A program made the position numbers and the translations under genes. This document shows, piece by piece, positions 59,801-64,000 of a stretch of 64,000 nucleotides of DNA; the stretch's first letter is position 1; each line of letters begins with the position of its first letter. The stretch lies in the NCBI GenBank assembly GCA_944474755.1, contig OX104115.1:33305080-33369079 (forward strand), written 5' to 3'. Source of the stretch: Limnoperna fortunei (taxonomy: Eukaryota; Mollusca; Bivalvia; Mytilida; Modiolidae). A model generated the notes under the pieces. The model was not told the origin of the DNA. It made no database searches and saw nothing but the letters and a program-made list of their open reading frames with translations.

Positions 59801-62800
59801 ATAAAAAAATAAAAAGGAGCTACATTATTGTAGCTAACTGGTGACGAGTGTTAAAAGCAAACTCCACCTCAGTGTGTGGATGCAGTGATGTCTTATCATA
59901 CAAACCCCAAACACAGATAATTAAGGCATAGTACGGTGTAGCATCATTGTCACAGGCCAACTTCACAACAGTTAAAATGTTGGTCACCCTGTCAATAAAA
60001 CAGCATAAAGATTATGATCAACCATTAAAGTGTATATTCTAAGTAAAAAATAGAAATCAAACATTCAGAATTTGAAGTTTTAACAATTAAGTAGCAAATG
60101 TTCTATATGTGGAAATATTAATTATGAAAAAATATAATTATTATAAATAAAATATTATAATTTGTGTGTGTGTTTCCAATCAATCAATTATGAAACTAAA
60201 TATTACATGAATAGAATTTTGTGTGTCTAAAAAATACCTCTGAGTAGTGTTAAATCACTAAAGTACTAAGATTTCATCAAAATATGGTTATTTTTGTACA
60301 CTACACAAGCGGTCAAGCAGAATCCAACATTAACTTGTTTTCTGATCTGATTCATGTACGCATTTGTAACACAAAAAAATCTTGTCAACAACAATGAATG
60401 AGTCTGTTGCTAACTGATTTGAATGTTTCTTGTTGAGAAATTCAGATATTAAACAGCATTTTAGAGATTGAAAAAAATTTGTCTGACATTTTTGTTGTTT
60501 TAAAAAAAAAAAAAAAATTTTATCCATGTAAAAATTATTTTGGTCTACTTTAAAATTTATTTTATAGCTCTTATTTTCTTCGGACAGCTCAGCTACTACT
60601 GCATCTGAAATGGGTTTGTACATGAATCATGTGACTTTTTTACACACACGCATGTAACCATACACCTCACATCTGAGATGCTCACTGTTAATGGTTCCAT
60701 TTTTCTACAAAAAAAATCACAAAAGTTTGAAATGGCCGGGTTGCAAATCTAAGTGCCTCAATAAATAGGGAATGGTTTACAATTTGTCGGAAGAAAGTTT
60801 TAGGTCTGAGTAAAAAAATGTAGGAGGAGTTGATTACACAAAATAGGTACCGTCTTCTGCAAATGTCGTGAAAAATGACTAAGTTCCCATGTCAGGAAAA
60901 TAAGGAAAAAAATCCTGGAACAATATATGTACAATCTTTCTGTGAAGTTTCAGAGGTCTGGGTTGAAAACTGGAGGAATTGATTACACAAAATAGGAACT
61001 GTCTTCTCCAAATGTTCTGAAAAATGACTAAGTTCCCATGTCTGGAAAATTAAGAAAACAATCCTGGAACAATTCCATAATAGCAGGAGCACAACTTCAA
61101 TACATGTGCAATCTTTTCTGTGAAGTTTCAGAGATCTAGGTTGAAAACTGTAGGAGATGTTGATTATACAAAATAGATACCCTATTTTCCCTGCCGGTCG
61201 GACTTCACCATACTATAACCCGGGTTTACACATCTTGCAACACGGCCAAAACTCTGCATTTTTTTTAAGTTTTTCCAATTTTGTTCCATTTTCCTTTGAT
61301 CATATGATCATACAATCTGAGAAAATCCTATCATACTCTACTAGCGTGATATGGATAATTATCATCAGTTTCTAACAACGTTGTTAAGTAGACAACATCA
61401 CATCAAAATGTTACAAAACAGCAATAAACAGATTTCTTTTTGTTTTATATCCTCGATCTTGTCATCCATTTAGTGGCTTCCTGAATAATTTTTCTTTCAG
61501 AAATAAAACAAACAATATATGTGTTTAGCTACTGTTTGTTTGAATTAGGTGTAATACCAATTTCAACAATTTTTCAGCTAATTCACTGTTTTATTATTAT
61601 AAATGTAACTTACGCAGTGTCATTGGCAGCGCTGTAATTAACAAAAGAACATGTCAATATAATGTAAACATTAATATTATTATCACAGTTTCCTGCAATC
61701 ATTGCATTTGCTGTGCAATAATTATATACATAGTTGTTTAATTAGGTATGTTTGTTTTGTTTGTGTGAAAGGGGATTAACGCCACTTTCAGCAATTTTTC
61801 AGCCCAGTTTTTATTGGGGGGTACACAGTGAAAATCCGTGTTCTTCGTTACAAAACCCAGTAATCCTTGTCAATTAAGATAGGAGTTGAGTTGAACACAC
61901 CCTGCCTGAAGTGTGACTCGAACAGTATCATCAGTGTTGACAGGCACATCATCAATATTCAATAGAAATATATAGTGTTCTGTTCTGGTTCACGATCTAA
62001 GTTATTTGTTTGTGATATCTGGTTACCAGATTTTGATTAGATAATGGCGATATTTTCAAGCCTGAAATAAGCTGGAAATACACCTTTTCTTAAACACTTT
62101 CGGCACCAAAAGCATTTTATTGTAGGAAAATAAAAAAATATATTTGTACACTGTCCGCAAATACATCATAAATTGTATTTGTAATTGCGGCAAAACAGGC
62201 AAACAATGTATAATACAAAGTAGAATCCTGTACCATGATGAGTTCATTCAACAGCACAGTACTAATACAGACGAAAAAATTGCTGACATTGCTAAAATAA
62301 AAACAGGTATCTTAAATTATCTCAAATTTTTTGTGTTTGTCACTCTTAATTGGTTTAAATAAATTATGTAAAATGCATCATTGTCAATCAAATTCATCCA
62401 GTGAATTATTGATTTCCTATTTAGCCATCTTTCTTCACTTACCTCACTTAAAGTTTGATGATTTTAAAATAACAAGTTTTTTTAAAAAAAATTAAAGATT
62501 CCCAATTACCAAAATTGTACAAAAAAAGAATTAATTATATGGTAGGTAGTTTTTCAACAAAGAAACTATAACACATTAGATTTACGATAATCTAAAAAAA
62601 AAAAAAAAACAAACAAAACAAACAAGTGTGGACACAGAAAAATGTCTTGCCTGCATTCTGCATCAGTAAGGAAAATAAATTACGTCATAAGCATTATGTA
62701 AATAGTATTAAATTGTTATCATTTAAAATATACAATGCATGGTTACAGAGAAACGGACCTAATCCAAAAACTTTAACTTAGTCACTGGATCGTGAAATTG

Positions 62801-63706
62801 AGGTCATGGTCAGTTGAAACCTGCCAGACAGTCATGTACTCTTCAGCAGCAAACTGTATACCAAATATTGTCACACTACCATGCATAGTTACAGAGGAAC
62901 TGCCCTAATACAAAAACTTTAACATAGTCACTGGACCATGAAATTGAGGTCAAGGTCAGGTGACACCTACCAGACAGTCATGTACTCTTCACCAGCAACC
63001 TATATACCAAATATTGTCACCCTACCATGCATAGCTACAGAGGATCTGCCCTAATACAAAAAACTTAAACGTAGTAGCTGGGCCATGAAATTGAGGTCAA
63101 GGTCAGGTGACACCTACCAGATAGTCATATACTATTAATCAGCAACCTATATACCAAATATTGTCAGCATACCATGCATGGTTACATAGGAACTGCGGTA
63201 ACCCAAAAACTTTAATGTAGTCGATGGACCATGAAATTGAGGTCAAGGTCAGGTGACACCTACCAGACAGTTATGTACTATTCATCAGCAACCAATATAC
63301 CAAATATTGTCATCCTACCATTCATGGTTACAGAGGAACTGCCGTAACCCAAAAACTTTAACTTAGTCGCTGGACTATGAAATTGAGGTCAAGGTCAGGT
63401 GACAGGTGACTGAATGGCAAGTACTCATCATAAGCTACCACTGGACCAAATTTGATGGACCTAAGGCTTAGGCTTACAAAAATATAAAGCAAGATGTCCA
63501 AGTGTATATGCCGCCGCTGGATTCCCATGCATATGTCTCGCGAGACAAAAACAAAAACACTTCCAGTTAAAGATCAGCTTATGAGATAGATTTTAATATG
63601 TCAACTTGACAATAACATTAGGGAATAATATAGTTCTAGAAACACCTACTTAAGACAATTAAAACCATTAAATTATACATACCCTGAGCTGTAGGATTCT
63701 CTGGCA
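38642..63706 (-). CDS. Anoctamin (TMEM16) family protein, 3' part of gene, 16 exons joined
   Basis: In transcript order the exons are 63706-63683, 61631-61614, 59988-59906, 58241-58120, 56395-56150, 55111-55075, 54253-54144, 51462-51311, 50169-50001, 49106-48977, 48221-48088, 45245-45165, 43467-43283, 42374-42247, 41832-41751 and 38816-38642. Every junction has AG/GT borders and the phases agree, giving about 625 codons with no internal stop. Family signatures are TIFLELWKRKTATLAYEWD (TM2), NHRTQTMYDDALIVKLFAFQ (TM4-5), EYTEKIIQYGF and LFAASLPLAPLLALLTN (TM7), DIRVDARRM and RRPLAIIAQDIGTWY (TM8-9), and IIPDVP after TM10. Anoctamins are Ca2+-activated chloride channels and/or lipid scramblases. 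Which activity this one has cannot be read from sequence. The first half (N-terminal domain, TM1) lies beyond the right edge. The TM9-10 loop is short as in ANO8/ANO10, whereas the TM6-TM8 core resembles ANO1-7, so I assign no orthologue. Confidence 0.9.
40697..40975 (+). mobile_element. tRNA-derived SINE
   Basis: TGGCCTCCATGGCTGAGTGG TTAAGGTAGTTCGTCTAC (A box), TGGGTTCTAGTCTCAACACA GG (B box damaged), ATTGACAAGGATTGCCAGTT TTCCTAC, then a tail ending in AAACAAACAAACAAACAAAC. Opposite strand to the host gene. Confidence 0.88.
41103..41494. mobile_element. MITE family M2, copy b (no hairpin part)
   Basis: AATTAAAAAAAGTAGTAAAT TTGTG, TTCTCCCAACCCTGGAGTTA AGGTCATGAC, TTTTTCTCCATACTGGTCAA GCAGGTTGAATATTATGC and AAAAATTAGAGAAG follow the order of the second part of 31872-32140 and 52738-53069, with a longer middle. 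Confidence 0.6.
41751..41832 (-). CDS. Anoctamin exon e15 (PPxY-containing tail segment)
   Basis: It encodes (D)DEQPPPYNDLQISHREPQ then AQTPGNYE. PPPY is a canonical PPxY motif, the ligand of WW domains such as those of NEDD4-type ubiquitin ligases, which control the turnover of many membrane proteins; use here is inference. Acceptor TATCTTTCAG, donor GTTAGA. Confidence 0.85.
42247..42374 (-). CDS. Anoctamin exon e14 (polybasic tail segment)
   Basis: It encodes SSKQKRRHRVDEGDVFEDEV, KYSPTRKLKKKKKKKKHHDR and HG. A run of eight Lys flanked by His and Arg follows an acidic stretch; such clusters commonly bind acidic lipids or act as nuclear/ER signals, which is inference here. Acceptor AATTCTAG, donor GTAAGT. 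Confidence 0.85.
43283..43467 (-). CDS. Anoctamin exon e13 (cytosolic tail, first part)
   Basis: It encodes NSHHMTAVMRKDKEREEKES, NKLFKGSSNDQLVTPPVDKP, TVFLENEKADEWRPTEDEKL and V, with two nucleotides of the next Arg. It is highly charged and probably helical at first, then disordered. Acceptor TTTTTTACAG. Two overlapping donors are possible (CTG|GTTAGG and GTTAG|GTATGG); only the second keeps the phase into e14. Confidence 0.85.
43590..44420. repeat. Repeat family R4, copy a, in anoctamin intron
   Basis: Two sub-units with AACAGGAAGTAGATGACCAA (A/G)GAGCATAAAATTGC and GCATCCTATAGTTGCTT lie at about 44075-44190 and 44237-44350. Upstream are AAATTCCATTTAGTAGTGT units and GACAGACAGACAGAGAGACG GACACC. 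A related copy is at about 57440-58066. Confidence 0.55.
45165..45245 (-). CDS. Anoctamin exon e12 (TM10 end)
   Basis: It encodes HIVFVLKFVLAYIIPDVPSE then VQLAIRK, phase 0 at both ends. It matches the family end of TM10, (E)HxxFxxKxxxxxxIPDxPxxVxxxxxK. Acceptor TTGTTTCAG, donor GTATAG. The sequence is closest in feel to ANO10 and ANO6 tails (LKFILAFAIPDKP, VKFFISYAIPDV), from recall only. Confidence 0.92.
45246..48087 (-). other. Anoctamin intron between e11 and e12
   Basis: 2.8 kb, AT-rich. Small ORFs here (45502-45687 plus; 46689-46910 plus; 47575-47840 minus) have no splice-site or family support. No exon or clear repeat recognised. Confidence 0.4.
48088..48221 (-). CDS. Anoctamin exon e11 (TM9, short loop, TM10 start)
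   Basis: It encodes TWYVILEFVNFCGVVSNGFL, IGFTSSWGRSYSPYTRLWIV and LGFE. It aligns with family TM9 (IWxxILxxxxxxxVxxNAFxIxxTSD) and continues straight into TM10. The long extracellular loop with CRYRDYR that ANO1-7 have between TM9 and TM10 is absent, and the two helices are joined by about 10 residues. Acceptor ATATTCCAG, donor GTAAGG. Confidence 0.93.
48654..48938 (+). mobile_element. Degenerate SINE with 11-bp target duplication
   Basis: GTGGCCAAGTTGTTAAACTT CATCTACTATTTGATCACAA GG and GCAGGTTCAGGTTTCACTGC GGACAGGGTG match the SINE head. The body is rearranged and the tail ends CATTAAACACCGTTAAAAAA AACCAA. Direct repeats CACGAAGCATT at 48643-48653 and 48939-48949 bound it. It lies 28 bp from anoctamin exon e10. 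Confidence 0.75.
48977..49106 (-). CDS. Anoctamin exon e10 (TM7 end and TM8)
   Basis: It encodes LFAASLPLAPLLALLTNFVD, IRVDARRMLWWYRRPLAIIA and QDIG. This is the most conserved anoctamin block. D-I-R-V-D aligns with TMEM16A E734 and D738, so E734 is replaced by Asp and D738 is kept. Acceptor TGATTACAG, donor GTAAGA. A SINE (48654-48938) sits 28 bp from the donor side. Confidence 0.95.
49306..49381. repeat. 76-bp foldback element
   Basis: TATGGATGTATA and GACCAATTAAC pair with GTTAATTGGTC and TATACATCCATA at equal 5-nt spacings. It lies in the anoctamin intron between e9 and e10. Confidence 0.75.
50001..50169 (-). CDS. Anoctamin exon e9 (TM6-TM7 linker, start of TM7)
   Basis: It encodes (P)FLKRVWKKRPQCCCNRKVNE, MQEKLTFVQKEELKPSLGDF and TMGEYTEKIIQYGFLM. 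The EYTE pair aligns with Ca2+ ligands E702 and E705 of TMEM16A (EYME), so both are kept. Acceptor TTGGAAG is pyrimidine-rich but ends in an unusual GGAAG. Donor GTTTGT is weak but phase-correct and gives the exact family junction FGFxxLFxAS. Confidence 0.93.
50387..50958. mobile_element. MITE family M3, copy a
   Basis: GGCTGTTCCA at the left and TGGAACAGCC at the right are inverted. Flanks and interior (TTCTAATATGACGTCCTTCAA before it; CTACGTTGTGTTTTCAA, GAGACTTTTCCC, AAATTTGCACCATTTTG inside; TAAACCTTTACCTATGTAGA CG after it) recur at 51684-52223 and 53165-53796. Confidence 0.7.
51105..51295 (-). pseudogene. Two tandem partial copies of anoctamin exon e8 (TM6 part)
   Basis: Downstream of e8 the minus strand reads AELSFLIVNIVLPSFVLN at about 51240-51292 and ELSFLFLFLNIVKPLPKLFD then VLIWYIKH at about 51117-51200. 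Both align with e8 ELSFQILILMITKPLPKLFG, and each follows a GTAAGT as e8's own donor does. So a unit of roughly 90-100 bp spanning the exon end and donor was duplicated in tandem. Neither copy has a clear acceptor, and read-through from e8 hits TAA at once. They are either exon fossils or unrecognised alternative exons. Confidence 0.6.
51311..51462 (-). CDS. Anoctamin exon e8 (Cys motif and TM6)
   Basis: It encodes HFGQDGIVGKGPLYQDDCEP then NGNCMSELSFQILILMITKP then LPKLFGDVVLP. DCEPNGNC corresponds to the family ECAPGGC disulfide motif before TM6, here with one extra residue. The end of TM6, where TMEM16A has Ca2+ ligands N650 and E654, reads KLFGDVVLP: an Asp aligns with E654 but no Asn aligns with N650. 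Donor GTAAGT. Two partial copies of the 3' part of this exon lie directly downstream (51105-51295). Confidence 0.93.
51684..52223. mobile_element. MITE family M3, copy b
   Basis: Same ends and interior as 50387-50958. The shared sequence extends outwards from about 51622 to 52285, so the true element may be larger than the GGCTGTTCCA-bounded part. Confidence 0.7.
52738..53069. mobile_element. Composite hairpin + MITE, family M2, copy c
   Basis: AGGATCTTACATTGGTATGA GTG...ACTAATGTAAGATTC is a shortened hairpin part, followed by TTCTCTAATTTTAAAAAGTA GTAAAGGTGCG...CACAAATTAGAGAAATAC. Same two-part design as 31872-32140. Confidence 0.65.
53165..53796. mobile_element. MITE family M3, copy c
   Basis: It begins GGCTGTTCCAGCCATT and ends ATTGGAACAGCC, interior as in the other two copies. 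The shared sequence runs to AGAATCGAAATAATTCAT, where the palindrome at 53859 begins. Confidence 0.7.
53859..54023. repeat. Near-perfect palindrome with ~75-bp arms
   Basis: GAAATAATTCATGGCTGCCC CAATTTTATGGATTATTTAA ATATGGGTA(A/G)GCATTATATTC ATGA is repeated in inverted form with only a few mismatches around a ~12-nt centre. It lies 120 bp from exon e7 in an anoctamin intron. Confidence 0.85.
54144..54253 (-). CDS. Anoctamin exon e7 (TM5)
   Basis: It encodes (E)NHRTQTMYDDALIVKLFAFQ then FANNYTTCFYIAFVRG. The HRTQTxYDDALxxKxFxFQFxNxYxxxFYIAFxxG pattern is a near-universal anoctamin signature. Acceptor TTTTTTTGCAG, donor GTATGT. A 165-bp palindrome lies 120 bp into the following intron. Confidence 0.95.
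54254..55074 (-). other. Anoctamin intron between e6 and e7
   Basis: No repeat or extra exon recognised. Confidence 0.4.
55075..55111 (-). CDS. Anoctamin exon e6 (37 nt)
   Basis: A short exon encoding LYDFLARKLTDW, with one nucleotide of the next Glu codon. It matches the family sequence (x)LYxxVAxxLTxWE just before the PRTQTxYxxxLxxK segment. Acceptor TAATTTCAG, donor GTAAGT. Without it the TM4-TM5 linker would be broken. Confidence 0.9.
55551..55932 (+). repeat. Repeat family R2, copy c
   Basis: It follows 17105-17456 (CTCGACCCACAGAGCAGCCC, GGGGTTGTCAGGTCATAATA CAG, GGCTCATTGTAGCCACTACA AAAGG, CTTTTCCAGTGGCAGTCAAGG) and extends the 3' end with GCTGGAATATTGCTCGCTGG ACATAAGCAGACATCCAATC, then AATCAATAA. 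The 140-aa minus ORF (55503-55925) is the antisense of this repeat. Confidence 0.8.
56150..56395 (-). CDS. Anoctamin exon e5 (TM3 and TM4)
   Basis: The largest exon, 82 codons, phase 0 at both ends. It begins DPVTEENDWYYPMKKQLIKY (family NPVTxxxEPYxP...), then a hydrophobic TM3 (SALTLAFMVCLVLASVVSVI IYRV), a short loop with DYCPTMTPQAC, and TM4 (VLLTTVISSLLNTISILILGK). Acceptor TTTTACAG, donor GTATGT. Confidence 0.95.
56396..57435 (-). other. Anoctamin intron between e4 and e5, right of e5
   Basis: It contains a small hairpin (ATTAGCTGCAACAA near 56760 and TTGTTGCAGCTAAT near 56832). Otherwise featureless. Confidence 0.4.
57436..58066. repeat. Repeat family R4, copy b
   Basis: AAGTCGGTTAACAGGAAGTA GGTGAG, TAAGTCGGCTTGGAAAACAG GAAGTAG and two AACTGTTACGAAAATTTTT units, ending ATTATAACCCGGATTTTCAC TCTGTGAAATCCGGCC. 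It resembles 43590-44420 and ends like R1 with a CCGGCC motif. The 84-aa ORF inside is repeat sequence. Confidence 0.55.
58120..58241 (-). CDS. Anoctamin exon e4 (TM2 end and cytosolic linker)
   Basis: It encodes TIFLELWKRKTATLAYEWDV then DQFEATEPDRPEFYGTKHRI. The pattern T(L/I)FLExWKRxxAxLxYxWD...RPEF is highly characteristic of anoctamins: the end of TM2 and the first intracellular loop. Acceptor GTTGGTAG, donor GTGAGT. It leads in phase 0 into DPVTEENDWYYP of e5. Confidence 0.95.
58689..58766 (-). mobile_element. MITE family M2, fragment d
   Basis: TAGTCATGACCATAAAATTG GGGTTGGGAGAATTTGTATT TAATTTTGCAGATTTAC...TTAAAATTAGAGAAAC is an inverted copy of one end of the M2 element (31992-32070). 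Confidence 0.55.
59183..59836. mobile_element. 654-bp TIR element with 9-bp target duplication
   Basis: It begins TAGCTACAATAATGTAGCTC C and ends GGAGCTACATTATTGTAGCTA. Inverted similarity continues ~80 bp inward (ATGGAC..AGCTACA.AGAGGTCCCATTAC). The exact 9-bp direct repeat ACTGGTGAC flanks it (59174-59182, 59837-59845). Long TIRs with 9-bp duplications fit Mutator-like MITEs (inference). Its right end is 69 bp from anoctamin exon e3. Confidence 0.8.
59906..59988 (-). CDS. Anoctamin exon e3 (start of TM2)
   Basis: It encodes VTNILTVVKLACDNDATPYY then ALIICVW, with the following G split with e4. It aligns with the family stretch xxHLFDNPATVFFxxFMALWATLFLE at the outer end of TM2. Acceptor TTGACAG, donor GTTTGT. 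A 654-bp TIR element (59183-59836) ends 69 bp from its donor side. Confidence 0.85.
59989..60735 (-). other. Anoctamin intron sequence upstream of e3
   Basis: AT-rich with a poly-A run near 60501. The 97-aa minus ORF (60330-60623) shows no family pattern. No Cys-rich loop exon is visible here. Confidence 0.35.
60736..61247. repeat. Repeat family R1, copy c (complete)
   Basis: Ends GGCCGGGTTGCAAATCTAAG and CACATCTTGCAACACGGCC are inverted. Three internal units of GAGGAGTTGATTACACAAAA TAG...CTGAAAAATGACTAAGTTCC CATGTC...TGTGAAGTTTCAGAG. Copy a at 1-262 is its right-hand part. Confidence 0.65.
61325..61470. repeat. Repeat family R3, copy b
   Basis: ATGTTACAAAACAGCAATAA ACAGATT and CTCTACTAGCGTGATATGG parallel 33630-33760. 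Degraded. Confidence 0.45.
61614..61631 (-). CDS. Anoctamin exon e2 (18-nt microexon, tentative)
   Basis: The minus strand shows TTTTGTTAATTACAG, then CGCTGCCAATGACACTGC, then a consensus GTAAGT donor. It keeps phase 1 between e1 and e3 and encodes ALPMTL, with R completed by e3. The short length makes it tentative; RNA reads across 59988-63683 would settle it. Confidence 0.5.
61750..61950 (-). mobile_element. tRNA-derived SINE, inverted and decayed
   Basis: On the minus strand it reads TGTCAACACTGATG, TCAATCTTAATTGACAAGGATT-like body sequence, AATAAAAACTGGGC and GCTGAAAAATTGCTGAAAGT GGCGTTAA. The head is largely lost. It lies beside the tentative microexon e2. Confidence 0.75.
62725..63545. 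repeat. ~145-bp tandem repeat element, five units
   Basis: Units contain CATGCATGGTTACAGAGGAA CTGCCCTAATACAAAAACTT TAAC, ATGAAATTGAGGTCAAGGTC AGGTGACACCTACCAGACAG and CAACCTATATACCAAATATT GTCA, starting near 62735, 62880, 63024, 63172 and 63321. It ends at about 63545 with GCCGCCGCTGGATTCCCATG. It lies in the intron between e1 and e2. Confidence 0.8.
63683..63706 (-). CDS. Anoctamin exon e1 (24-nt microexon, tentative)
   Basis: On the minus strand GTGGTTTTAG is followed by TGCCAGAGAATCCTACAGCT CAGG and then a GTATGT donor. Read in the frame required by the next exons it encodes (x)PENPTAQ. It would lie in the TM1-TM2 extracellular loop. Support is only the good splice sites, the phase and the lack of stops, so a chance match is possible. 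Confidence 0.45.
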
Positions 63707-64000
63707 CTAAAACCACAAAATTAAACAATAAAATATTATTTATATACAAAACAAACTGATATTACCTAAATGTTTAACAATAAATCTAACATTAACATCA
63801 AATAAAATATAAAAATATATAAATTGTCAAGCTAAGATATTTATAATAAAATCAAACCATACAAGTATACTTTGTCACTTCATGCCCTGGGATAAACAGA
63901 GAATAATGCATGACCTTTTCCATATTTGCCCTGGTAGCATTCCTTGACTCATATTTGACCGAGACACAGTCGAGGACTAATATGGGGGTATCTGGGGCCA
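63707..64000. other. Right edge of window, anoctamin intron
   Basis: The last ~100 bp contain CATATTTGACCGAGACACAG TCGAGGACTAATATG, an imperfect palindrome reminiscent of the hairpins at 22471 and 23069. No exon recognised. Confidence 0.4.

Overview
The window is animal nuclear DNA, AT-rich and dense in repeats. It looks like a bivalve mollusc, most likely a mussel of the Mytilus kind. That placement rests on the tRNA-type SINEs, the minisatellite-cored mobile elements with AACTCCTATAAGGAG repeats, and the short phased exons in long introns; it is inference, not a database match. Nothing looks bacterial: there are no long ORFs, operons, rRNA genes or CRISPR arrays. Nearly all short ORFs are chance or lie inside repeats.

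Two protein-coding genes are supported, both on the minus strand and both cut by the window edges. (1) The left 18 kb holds the 5' part of an acireductone dioxygenase gene (adi1, methionine salvage): one first exon at 13805-13924, a second first exon at 18065-18184, and exon 2 at 331-441. The metal-binding cupin exons lie off the left edge. The ~13.4-kb intron 1 is almost wholly repeats. (2) From 38642 to beyond the right edge lies the 3' part of an anoctamin (TMEM16) gene. I reconstruct 16 exons (two are tentative microexons) that join in phase into about 625 codons. They cover transmembrane helix 2 to the C-terminus plus a long charged tail.

Layout: 1-540 repeat and adi1 exon 2; 536-948 a 35-bp minisatellite made of strong splice-donor sequences; 1755-3430, 9655-11112, 29239-30203 and 34582-36806 four members of one Helitron-like family with different minisatellite cores; 3761-7680 a TIR element carrying a ~52-bp satellite that itself contains a SINE and another minisatellite element; 11420-12519 three small inverted-repeat elements; 13.8-18.6 kb the duplicated adi1 promoter/first-exon cassettes, with a young SINE between them; 18.6-38.6 kb intergenic DNA with a pyrimidine-rich tract, a duplicated hairpin unit, a decayed LINE (endonuclease, reverse transcriptase and a 2A-like leader in a head-to-head palindrome) and MITEs; 38.6-64 kb the anoctamin exons, with introns full of MITEs, palindromes and minisatellites.

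The two genes have no evident functional link: ADI1 is a cytosolic metabolic enzyme and the anoctamin a membrane protein. The observations most worth following are the duplicated adi1 first exon, the splice-donor minisatellite 95 bp upstream of adi1 exon 2, the tandem partial copies of an anoctamin TM6 exon, the apparent joint absence of the two Cys-rich extracellular loops of this anoctamin, and the inverted 2A-like LINE leader.
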